Positions 55,925 to 64,000 of a DNA stretch of 64,000 nt are shown piece after piece. The position numbers and the translations under genes are program-made. The notes under the pieces are model-generated. The model ran no database searches, was not told the DNA's origin, and saw nothing but the letters and a program-made list of their open reading frames with translations. Numbering within the stretch: position 1 is the stretch's first letter; each line of letters begins with the position of its first letter. Source of the DNA: Plazaster borealis (Eukaryota > Echinodermata > Asteroidea > Forcipulatida > Labidiasteridae); NCBI GenBank assembly GCA_021014325.1, contig CM037472.1, positions 31,768,234 through 31,832,233 of the forward strand. The letters are read 5' to 3'.

Positions 55925-57240
55925 TTTTGTAAGTGATTAATAATAATAATAAGAAGAAGATTTGTATAGCGCTGGTATCTATAGAAAAACAATTCACTGC
56001 GCTAAAAGTTTGCGCTAAATGTCGCTCTTTTGTTGAATTTAATTCACAATATTTTCTATTTATTTGAGTTACGACACGGCAAAAGTGCGACGTTTAGCGC
56101 AGGCTAAGACCTTGGGGAAATTAATGATATGCCTGTGTCCAAAAGGTAAGTTTGTTTTAGATGTGTTCGGAAGGAAGCGATGTCAGGTTGTGGTCTAGGA
56201 GTCATTGGTAATTTGTTCCTGAAAAAACTGAAAAACTGTTGTCTCCGTATTATACGCTTTCATCCTGGCAGATGGAATTACAGTAGGCCTACAAGCACGT
56301 GGGCAATACTTGAGCGTATTTGGCGCATCGGATTGTATGGTTACCGTAATACAATTTGCTGAAGGTATACTGGGAAGAAAGATGAGCCGATTGACAGATT
56401 GGTCATAAGAAGATTTTGAAAATAATGCGTTGTTCAATGGGGAGCCAATGTCGTGCTTGGAGGACAGGGGTAATGTGATGGAACTTGCTAGATCTTGTTT
56501 TACACGTGCCGTAATGTTCTGATGGGATTCTTTGAAACTGATATACAGGGTGGAAGCTGGAGGTCCCCGTTTTGTCTGAGAGTAAAGTGTGCGGATGGCT
56601 TTTTAGGTGGTACATTGCGATGCGGGTGGAATTTCTGACATGAGTCGAGACGTTCATTTTATGCCCATCAAAGATGACACCGATGTTTCTAGCTGTGTTG
56701 CTGAGGGGTATGGCGTGACCATCAATGAGTTTGCACTGAATTGTGTTATTGCGGTGTTGACTGGGTGAGTTCAGCAGCAGAATGACAGTCTTGTTTCGTT
56801 GAGCTGCAGCTTGTTAGCAAACATCAATTTCCTTGATTTCAGCAACACAAGCTTCCATACTGGCGACCGCAATGTTTGCATTCGTGGAGATAAAGGGCAG
56901 ATGGTGCGTCATCAGCATAAAGCTAAACAGACAGATCATGCTTGCATGCGATCTTGGCGACTGACGAAAAATAAGGAAAACAATACTGGACACAGTACTG
57001 ATCCCCGAGGAACACCACAGCAACTGGCAGTGTTGGATGAGCAGGACGCGTCTATTTTTACAGTTTGGGTAGCCTACAGTTGAAGCACATGTGACAGGCC
57101 TATTGGCAATAAAGCTACGAACTACGAACGCCATACAATCAATGAGTCTCGCGGCTTTTAAAGCAAAATCAGAACCTTTACGGAGACCAGCAGGCTGCAC
57201 AAGTTTATTCATTTGAAAAGGTGTAATTAACAATCTTTAA
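55925..57240 (-). mobile_element. Decayed CR1/L2-like LINE, reverse-transcriptase C-terminal part and 3' tail
   Basis: On the minus strand, frames read in order through several shifts: a disrupted GVPRGSVL-like block with FLIF (about 57000), LMTHHLPF where the family has its YADD box (about 56910), ASMEACVAEIK, RNNTIQCKLIDGHAIPLS, NIGVIFD and HITPVLQARHWLPIEQRIIFKI (about 56420-56510). The 3' end near 55940-56000 has 'accagcgctatacaaatctt' followed by an ATT/CTT microsatellite, as in L2-type tails. Frameshifts and stops make it inactive. Confidence 0.8.
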
Positions 57241-57939
57241 AAACAAACAACAAAATCACAGTGCTTTACCAATTCTATATAATTTTCAAGGTCTGTAAAA
57301 GATATCAGATATGACCCCAAGGTACACAAGAAATTTACAATCGAGCATTTGTTTTATTTACTTTGTCGATAAACCTTGATGCTTGCAGGCTGTATATAGA
57401 TTAAACACATCACCAATTTTAATTCTTCGGCCTGCTGGAATATAATACCGTGACATTGCAAGTTCACAATCGGATTACTGGCCTCGAACTGTACTCGCAG
57501 AACAGTGTGGAACATTACACTTTGAAACCAATGCGTCGAGACATATAGTTAGGCCTATGTGTCGAATATCTACTGTTGACGCAACAGTTGACCTACAGTT
57601 CTGATGTGTCTTATCATTCTACACATTTGAAAAGGTGGTTTTAAACTACTGAATTCAACCCTCTCCCAAAACTGGTGTGTTAAAAACATGGCGTGCGTCG
57701 GTGAAGATGCTGATACACAAAGTAAATGATTTTAAGTTTTGTTGGCTTTAAAGAACTCTCTGCAAGAACTTTGCAAGTTTGGTGTGAAGTGCACAGGATC
57801 TATAGCCAGTCTCATTGGATGATACAGCTGTTGTAACTTGTTTAAAGACCTGTTGGAACTTCTTGAACTCTGCGGAGTCGTTGCCAGCCTTTTGTCCTTT
57901 TCATTATTGTGGCCGTCTAGCCTTCTGAACTTCGCCACG
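57241..57939. other. Upstream flank of the phosphonate transaminase gene
   Basis: The reading frame of exon 1 stays open upstream to about 57838 but has no ATG there. The leader and promoter are expected here. No motif placed. Confidence 0.45.
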
Positions 57940-60900
57940 ATGAAAGATCAAAAACTGTTCACCCCAGGACCACTAACTGTGAGTCTGAGTACCAAGGAAG
58001 CTATGCTAGTTGACCTGGGATCACGGGATACTGAGTTCTCGGAAGCAGTGAAGTACATACGCTCCAAGCTGCTCGAAATCGCTGGTAAAACAAAGTTGTT
58101 GAACGTTGGTTTCCTACAGTGTTTGCATTGTTTCTCTTCATGTATTCATCGTACAGCAATTATATTATTTTGTAAATGATTGCACTGTGGAAACGGTGAC
58201 GGCTCTATATTTTGACACCCCTAAATATGTTCAGACAACCCTATGTTCTGAAAAACCCCTCATGATTTACACGCTATGTAGTGTTAGGTTAGGGTTATGG
58301 TTAGGATTATGAAAATACACAATGGGTGTCGGAACATGGGTGTCGAAACATAGGGGTGTCGGAACATAATAGTGTAACCGTGGAATCCATCGACAAACCA
58401 ACTTTGCAAATTAAATTTGAGGTCACCTTAACAACTACGGTGCAGCTGAGTGCACTGATTAAATGAAATAAGTTAACATGATTTAGAACCATGGGGGGGG
58501 GGGTACAAACCCATAGTCTCGTGGGGTGGAAGAGGTAGGTGTGGCTCGAACGACCCCACCCCACAGCTGAAAAAGCGTGTTCCACTTGTAACTCAAAGAA
58601 AATTTGCATATTATTTACAACTAAACCAGTTTCATGGAAACTTACAAAGATTTACTTTAACTTTGTGGTAAAATCAAAAAAAGTTTCCCCCTCTCAGCCC
58701 GAAATACACACCCCGAATTGTGTTGACTCTACCGATGTGCAAAAAAACAAATGTCATGAACAAAATTGCACCCTTTGCCTAAATCTGTGTGTAAACTTAT
58801 GTTCAATAGAATCCTCTTGTTTTGAACTTGTCAAATTGTCATACCTGACTAGTTCCCTGCTACTAAAATTGTTTTACAAAAATGTTTTAAAGGAACGACC
58901 TGAGTCCTTGTACCCCCAGTTGAAAGCTTATTTGTTTTTCATTGAATGCACTAAGACGCTCCGTTGTTGCCGAGCCTAAATACACTCTTAAAAACTCCTG
59001 GGGTCAGCATTGACCCAGATTTCAGGTCCCACGGGGGCCTGACCCGTTTCTGGGTCAGACTGACCAGGAAAGTGGTTAAAAGATGGGATTTTAACTCGGA
59101 TTCTGCATCAGTTTGACCCATTTTGGGATAACTTTAAAACATATTCCAAGTCAAACCGAACCAGAAATGTGTCGGGCCCCACGGGACCCGGATTTGGGTA
59201 AATTCTGACGTTTTTAGTTCATGTAAACGAGTGCCATTATCTCTTTCATAAGGCTAGCAAACAAACAAAACCATTCACTGTGCTTAGGCTGCAGCACCGT
59301 TGTCAGATGTAATTGTGTCCGCCATGCAATACTGTCCGCTCCGGACACATTTGCATATGCAATCGTGTCCGGGGCTATGCAAAACCGTCCGGTGGACATG
59401 TACATTACAATCATGTATGTGCGTAAGCGAGCGTGCATTATGCAGCAGCGTCCGGGCGGACACGATTGCATATGCAAAACCGTCCGGCGGACATTATTGT
59501 ATATGCAATAATGTCCACCGGATAGTATTGCATAGAGGACATAATTGCATGCGACACCGTAACTATAGGGTAAAATTTTAGGGGGTCACAAGGGATGCAC
59601 CATTTTTTTCTAGGGGGGCACTTCTGGCCAAGTTTTCGTTTGCCTTTTTTTTCAGTGCCTTTTTAATGTCATTTATTATTTTGTGTAAGATAATCTGGCG
59701 TTAGTGTAAACACAAAGGAAAACAGTTTTAAAATCATCGAAATTATCACATTAAAACTCTGGAAAATTTCAATCCCCAAAATGAGTTAAGATTTCAAATG
59801 GGGGGGGGCACTACATTAATTGGGGAGGGGGGAACGGGTCCCCGTGCCCCCGTAGTTATGCCACTTGGTTACATGAGGTGTAGATGGATGGATTGTTGTA
59901 ATGTCAATATACTAATTTCTAATAATTTTTGAGAGAACTACATTTTTGTTTTGCTTAAATATTTAGTACTTTGAAATCATACTAGGCCCTTCATTATAAT
60001 GTTCATGGATTTCAGATTTAAAATAATATTGTATTTTTCTACAGGTGTTTCATCGGACCATTTCAGTTCGGTTCCTTTGCAAGGCAGCGGCACTTTTTCT
60101 GTTGAAGCCGTCTTCACTACTAGTGTACCAAGAACAAACGGCAACGTTGGTATAAGCTTGGTGTATACAGTCATGACTAAAATTTACTGAACTAATATTG
60201 AAGGCAGTGAACAAGGAAAAGATAATGATGTTTACGGGACTTTAATTTGTTTCCCACTCCCTCCAAATTTCTTGTGAAGATTTTGATAATTTTGATGATT
60301 GGTAATTATACTTGCACCATGAATAATCATAACATATCATAACATAACAAATTAAATGTATAAGGTGCTATTCCATCAAGATCATAGAGCACTTTATAGA
60401 AATATGGATAGAGGTGAGTCTAAAGAGCTTTACGAAATAGAGATAAACTAACAGATTCCCTTGGATTGTTCCAAATCATTGGTCCAGCTACACTGAATGC
60501 TTTTGACCAAAAACTTTGTTTGCTATGTGAACATTCAAGGAGTGATGTCCAGTGTGGACCGAAGAAAACGTATGAGTGCAATATGACAGTAAATTAGAAA
60601 GATACATGAGAAGTTTTGTTCAAGCATTAATAATTGTATAAACAAAAAGAGCAAGTTTAGAATTAATCTGTTCTTTAATCGGCGATGAAGGTCCCTGAGT
60701 GAATTTGTTCTCTAATCGGTAGCCAATGAAGTTCCCTGAGTGATGGGGTGATGTGTGTTCCCTCAAGTGTTTGGAACACCAAATGAGTTGCACTATTTTG
60801 TAACCTTTGAACTCCGTCAAATTCATACGACGTGCACCAATAACAAACCATTGCCGTTCAACTAGTACAATTTGTAACAACCCATATATGGTGGTCCTGC

Positions 60901-61260
60901 AGTTTGTTTTCTTGGAAGAATATGCTTGACTATAGTATAAAAGTAAAGATATAGGCCAGATTACTCTAAAGCCAATGATGATGCAATTCTCCGTTTTCCG
61001 TTTCATTTTATATTACTAGGTGTTGGTATTAGAAAACGGAGCTTATGGCGTACGCCTCGGTCAAATCCTCAAGGCGCTCGGCTTACAGACCAAGACCTTG
61101 AAGTTCCCAGAGGACAAGAAGGTGGACGTCAAGATGGTAGAGGAGGAATTAACAAAGGACCAGAGCTTTACCAACGTAGCCATTGTTCACTCTGAGACTA
61201 GCTCAGGGGTCATCAACCCAATCAGGGAGGTAGGAGTACTCGTCAAAAAGCACTTACCAG
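57940..61260 (+). CDS. phnW: 2-aminoethylphosphonate-pyruvate transaminase, first three exons (partial)
   Basis: Exons are 57940-58084, 60045-60145 and 61020-61260, about 162 codons; bacterial PhnW is about 367. The family is PLP-dependent (fold type I) and converts 2-aminoethylphosphonate plus pyruvate to phosphonoacetaldehyde plus alanine. Visible motifs are LFTPGPLTVS near the N-terminus, LQGSGTFSVEAV (the glycine-rich PLP phosphate loop), VLVLENGAYG, and VAIVHSETSSGVINPIREVG. The PLP-binding lysine lies in a later exon not seen here. Exon 1 ends G|GT and exon 3 at CAG|GTGAAA. The exon 2 donor (GTTGGT) is weak but is the one that keeps frame with exon 3. A better-looking GTATAAG four bases later would need another acceptor. 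Alanine-glyoxylate transaminase is a more distant alternative. Confidence 0.87.
58187..58386. mobile_element. TIR element with internal GGTGTCGGAACAT repeats
   Basis: 'aaacggtgac...ttttgacacccct' on the left is matched inversely by 'aggggtgtcggaacataat...gttaccgt'-type sequence on the right. GGGTGTCGGAACATG occurs three times on the right side. The phrase 'ttaggttagggttatggtta' lies in the middle. Confidence 0.6.
58983..59216. mobile_element. GGGTCA/TGACCC foldback, copy 3 (phnW intron 1)
   Basis: ACTCTTAAAAACTCCTGGGG on the left, 'attctgacgtttttag' on the right. The interior alternates GGGTCA and TGACCC words. Same family as 7477-7660. Confidence 0.75.
59290..59560. repeat. Array of palindromes with GGACA...TTGCATATGCAA...TGTCC
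   Basis: A near-perfect 32-bp palindrome lies at 59341-59372 (CCGGACACATTTGCAT and its complement). A second, 38 bp, is at 59484-59521 (CCGGCGGACATTATTG and complement). A third core TTGCATATGCAA lies at 59466-59477. Partial units with TCCGG and TATGCAA fill the rest. Located in phnW intron 1. Confidence 0.8.
59575..59872. mobile_element. G-rich element ending GTAGTTATGCCACTT
   Basis: The right end, read inversely, is AAGTGGCATAACTACGGGGGCA. The interior has G runs ('gggggggggcac', 'aggggggaac'). The same end type (CAGTGGCGTAACTTTAGGG inverse) closes 62045-62155. Confidence 0.5.
60146..61019. other. phnW intron 2
   Basis: Non-coding; a minus-strand open frame (60620-61006) is the longest, and its text ('aatgaagttccctgagtgatgggg') resembles a decayed LINE 3' region like that near 56450, but I cannot confirm this. 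Duplicate phrase 'atgaaggtccctgagtga' / 'atgaagttccctgagtga' at about 60684 and 60726. Confidence 0.45.
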
Positions 61261-62044
61261 GTGAAAGATTGATACAGGGTTCATTCCTAGCTCTTTGTTT
61301 GTGATTGCTTCATTGTATCGTCTCGTTTAAGGTGAAAATGTCTAACATCTGCCCCATATAGCTGTTTTAACAGCGGTCCACTGGCCAAATGTTAGTCAAA
61401 AGAACATTAACAGCTTTTAAGTTTACTAAAAGAAAGAAAAAAGTAGTATACTTATATAGTACACTCCATAGACTTGAAATTCTTGTCAGCAGAAAACTGG
61501 TCAAGCCATACTTATTATAGACCTTTGCGCTGACAGCACATGGTGGCTACAGTGTGCGTATAATAGTTTGCCATTTTGGGAATCAAATTGCATGTAAAAT
61601 GGCGGGCGTCACAACTGCGCACACGCCGGATGAATATCCCCCCACGCGGGGGAAATCAGACTCACAAAATGGCGCAACAACTTGATTTATCGTGGAGATG
61701 ATGACGTCAGGTGCATTTAGGTCAACAGACTCAGTTTACTTCAGGCTAGTTGCATACTCAATAATTATATTAAAGAGGGAGTATTTATAGTCGTTGTGAC
61801 CGCAGTAGAGAATAGATCACATGAATGACTTCAATGCAGCAACGGAATTATATGGAGGGCTGTTCACTTCTGGCCAATATTTGCTTTAAAAAACCTCTTT
61901 TTAGCGCTCTTTAAGTTTCGTAATTTTCTATTTTAAAAAGACGTGGAGTTAAAAAACAAATGCATTGTCTGCGTATTAATAGAAAAATAGTTTTACAAAT
62001 ATTGATATTACTACATAACAATTATAACATTTACCATTTCATTC
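61261..62044. other. phnW downstream intron or flank
   Basis: No further exon of the transaminase recognised. A segment at 61555-61680 ('gccattttgggaatc' to 'cacaaaatggcgcaac') has inverted ends and resembles 23620-23730. Confidence 0.5.
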
Positions 62045-62155
62045 TTGTATTTTTAAATAACAAGTCCAGATTTCAAATGAGGGAGGGCACCCGGGGCGGA
62101 CATCAATATTGAGGGACACATCCTTTGTGGCCATCCCTAAAGTTACGCCACTGCT
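62045..62155. mobile_element. Element ending AGTTACGCCACTG
   Basis: It runs from about 'aacaagtccagatttcaaatg' to 'cctaaagttacgccactg'. The end and the 'atttcaaatgggggg'-type block match 59760-59872. Left border uncertain. Confidence 0.45.
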
Positions 62156-62254
62156 TCAATGTATAATAGCAAGACAAGTTATTGTATTAGGGCCTATGGT
62201 TTCCCAACATGCGCGTACTAGTGGGCATTGCAATCCCTACGAGCAGTGGCGCCA

Positions 62255-62530
62255 GTATACACCAATCCTTCACCGATCTTGAACTCTTGGTGGCAGCAGA
62301 CAAACTGCGGTGGTACTGCGGTGGTACTGCGGTGGTACGACCTTGCCATTTATGTAACTATTATTTATAAACAACCATTATTTACATATAACCATTTATA
62401 AATTAACTAGTGTAGCCCAGCCCTTAAGCTCATCGATAGGCAGCACAGTACCACCCAGGTACCACCGCAGTAATGGAGGCGTTTCTGCTGCCACCAAGAG
62501 TTCAAGATCGGCGAAGGATTGGTGTATAGG
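62255..62530. mobile_element. Foldback element with about 45-bp arms
   Basis: The arms CACCAATCCTTCACCGATCT / TGAACTCTTGGTGGCAGCAG at about 62259-62300 are repeated inversely at about 62485-62526 with one or two differences. An 11-bp TGCGGTGGTAC unit is repeated three times inside the left arm. The centre is AT-rich. Confidence 0.85.
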
Positions 62531-62610
62531 CCTATCCATCAACCGCGGCAGTGGTGGTTGGGGAGGGATATATCACCCCTTCCGAAGAAAAAAGGTGTTT
62601 TTTGACAATA

Positions 62611-63110
62611 NNNNNNNNNNNNNNNNNNNNNNNNNNNNNNNNNNNNNNNNNNNNNNNNNNNNNNNNNNNNNNNNNNNNNNNNNNNNNNNNNNNNNNNNNN
62701 NNNNNNNNNNNNNNNNNNNNNNNNNNNNNNNNNNNNNNNNNNNNNNNNNNNNNNNNNNNNNNNNNNNNNNNNNNNNNNNNNNNNNNNNNNNNNNNNNNNN
62801 NNNNNNNNNNNNNNNNNNNNNNNNNNNNNNNNNNNNNNNNNNNNNNNNNNNNNNNNNNNNNNNNNNNNNNNNNNNNNNNNNNNNNNNNNNNNNNNNNNNN
62901 NNNNNNNNNNNNNNNNNNNNNNNNNNNNNNNNNNNNNNNNNNNNNNNNNNNNNNNNNNNNNNNNNNNNNNNNNNNNNNNNNNNNNNNNNNNNNNNNNNNN
63001 NNNNNNNNNNNNNNNNNNNNNNNNNNNNNNNNNNNNNNNNNNNNNNNNNNNNNNNNNNNNNNNNNNNNNNNNNNNNNNNNNNNNNNNNNNNNNNNNNNNN
63101 NNNNNNNNNN
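62611..63110. other. Assembly gap, 500 N
   Basis: Exactly 500 undetermined bases, again a placeholder. The partial transaminase lies on one side and a partial prolyl-oligopeptidase-like exon on the other. Confidence 0.98.
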
Positions 63111-63476
63111 TAATTTTCTGACGGTTAAAAAATTCAAATTACATCATAATATGTATCAAAAAATGTTCTTACAAACTTGTAAACATTAAAAGACTATTCT
63201 TATTTTATGGCCCACGTCAAAATCACAAAGTTCTCAGAAATAGTGAAAACAACTGGACATCAGTCATGATATCAACGTGATGTGATGTATTAAATGTAAG
63301 CTCTTCTTTTCACCTATTTGATAAACAAAGAAACCAAGTTTGAGTTTTGGCAGGAAGTGCCTGGTTTTGGCGTGGGGCTAAACATATCTGCTGACTAGGT
63401 TAAAAAAAATATTCTTAATATGTGTGAGCTGATCAAGATTGGTTATGTTAAACAGCAGTCTTTATAATGATCTTAC
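63111..63476. other. Intron or flank between gap 2 and the PREPL-like exon
   Basis: AT-rich and non-coding. No downstream exon of the minus-strand gene recognised. Confidence 0.4.
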
Positions 63477-63652
63477 CTCACATGACAGTAAGCAACTACC
63501 CAGCCGAGCTCAATGAGTAATGCTGTATGAGAACTGTAACTCATGTCTAGAGCTACACCATATGCACCATAACCATGTATCAACATTGGGTTGCAACCAT
63601 GTAGAGATAAATCCGCCCTGTGGAATGCTGTGATTGGCACTAAGGTTCCACC
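63477..63652 (-). CDS. PREPL: Single exon of a prolyl endopeptidase-like (PREPL-type, S9A family) gene
   Basis: The minus-strand exon runs from an acceptor (CTACAG before 63652) to a donor (GTAAGATC after 63477). It encodes about 58 residues starting GGTLVPITAFHR. HGYGAYGVALDMSYSS and GWVVAYCHVR are typical of the start of the alpha/beta-hydrolase domain in the prolyl oligopeptidase / oligopeptidase B family. The AYCHVR form is closest to PREPL as I remember it. PREPL is a serine hydrolase linked to trafficking at the trans-Golgi and endosomes. The catalytic Ser, Asp and His are encoded further on and are not seen. Oligopeptidase B is the main alternative. Upstream exons should lie beyond 64000 and downstream ones in or past the gap. 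Confidence 0.8.
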
Positions 63653-64000
63653 CTGTAGAGTCAATCACATCACATATTAATTCAAATAATGTCATTCTAA
63701 CAATGATAATTAATTAACAATAATTCAAATCTTTAGCACAAAAATTCGCCTAATAGACGCCCAAGGTGCTTTACAAAATTACAAATGCAAAAGGTTTGCC
63801 AATAAAAAAGTTACAAAATCAAACAATAATCAGTAATCAAACAATTACTCAAAAAATTAAAAAGTTGAAGACAGAGCCTAGATTGAAAAAAATTCCCATC
63901 CCCTTAAAACTACCATTCTTGCTTGGTTATTCAGATAACAACCTTAATTAGAGCAAGGTTTTCAATTCCAAAACCATTCTGAATGTACACAAAACAAACC
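63653..64000. other. Intron upstream of the PREPL-like exon
   Basis: AT-rich sequence to the window end. The plus-strand frame 63766-63951 is low-complexity lysine/isoleucine-rich and not supported. Confidence 0.45.

Noticed and set aside
57838..57939. Hydrophobic N-terminal extension or targeting peptide on the transaminase
   Set aside because: The upstream open stretch has no ATG; the first in-frame ATG is 57940, right before the conserved LFTPGPL motif.
58260..58320. Interstitial telomere repeat
   Set aside because: The TTAGGG-like units are irregular and only three or four in number; reported only as part of a TIR element.
63766..63951. Lysine-rich plus-strand open frame at the window end
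   Set aside because: AT-rich low complexity within a presumed intron; no supporting signal.

Overview
The window is animal nuclear DNA, most likely from an echinoderm. Genes are split by introns with GT/AG borders, the spacers are AT-rich and full of short transposons, and the recognisable genes are metazoan. The dominant short repeats (TTAA-flanked elements beginning TTAAAGGCACTG, foldbacks ending GGGCCCAATTTCATAGAGCTGC, a deuterostome-type tRNA-derived SINE) resemble those I associate with sea stars. That last point is memory-based and was not checked. Two runs of exactly 500 N (37111-37610, 62611-63110) are placeholder assembly joins.

Layout. 1-5640: a deleted Ty3/gypsy retrotransposon, a tandem repeat, a SINE, a LINE tail and the first TTAA elements. 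5649-22041 (+): a complete three-exon TMEM26 homologue whose 14-kb first intron is almost a museum of miniature transposons. 22042-28477: spacer with more repeats. 28478-36688 (+): the first four coding exons of PP4R3 (SMEK, a PP4 phosphatase regulatory subunit); the rest is not visible after the first gap. 38682-40399 (+): a two-exon small subunit of serine palmitoyltransferase. 44724-52673 (-): a complete nine-exon PSMA3 (20S proteasome alpha subunit). 55925-57240 (-): a decayed LINE reverse transcriptase. 57940-61260 (+): the first three exons of a 2-aminoethylphosphonate-pyruvate transaminase. 63477-63652 (-): one exon of a prolyl-oligopeptidase-like gene (PREPL-like), beyond the second gap.

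The genes are unrelated single-copy housekeeping or metabolic genes and do not form a pathway. The human counterparts of three of them (PPP4R3A, SPTSSA, PSMA3) lie on chromosome 14, so this may be an ancient linkage group.

I did not find a convincing new multi-gene system. The most interesting signals lie in the repeats. In a TTAA-flanked transposon superfamily the central palindrome is kept while its sequence changes from copy to copy. There is also a nested mosaic at 13503-14524 and an array of CCGG-capped palindromes centred on TTGCATATGCAA at 59341-59521. Exon borders were placed by eye from reading frame, GT/AG and family similarity; 5' and 3' untranslated ends are not defined.
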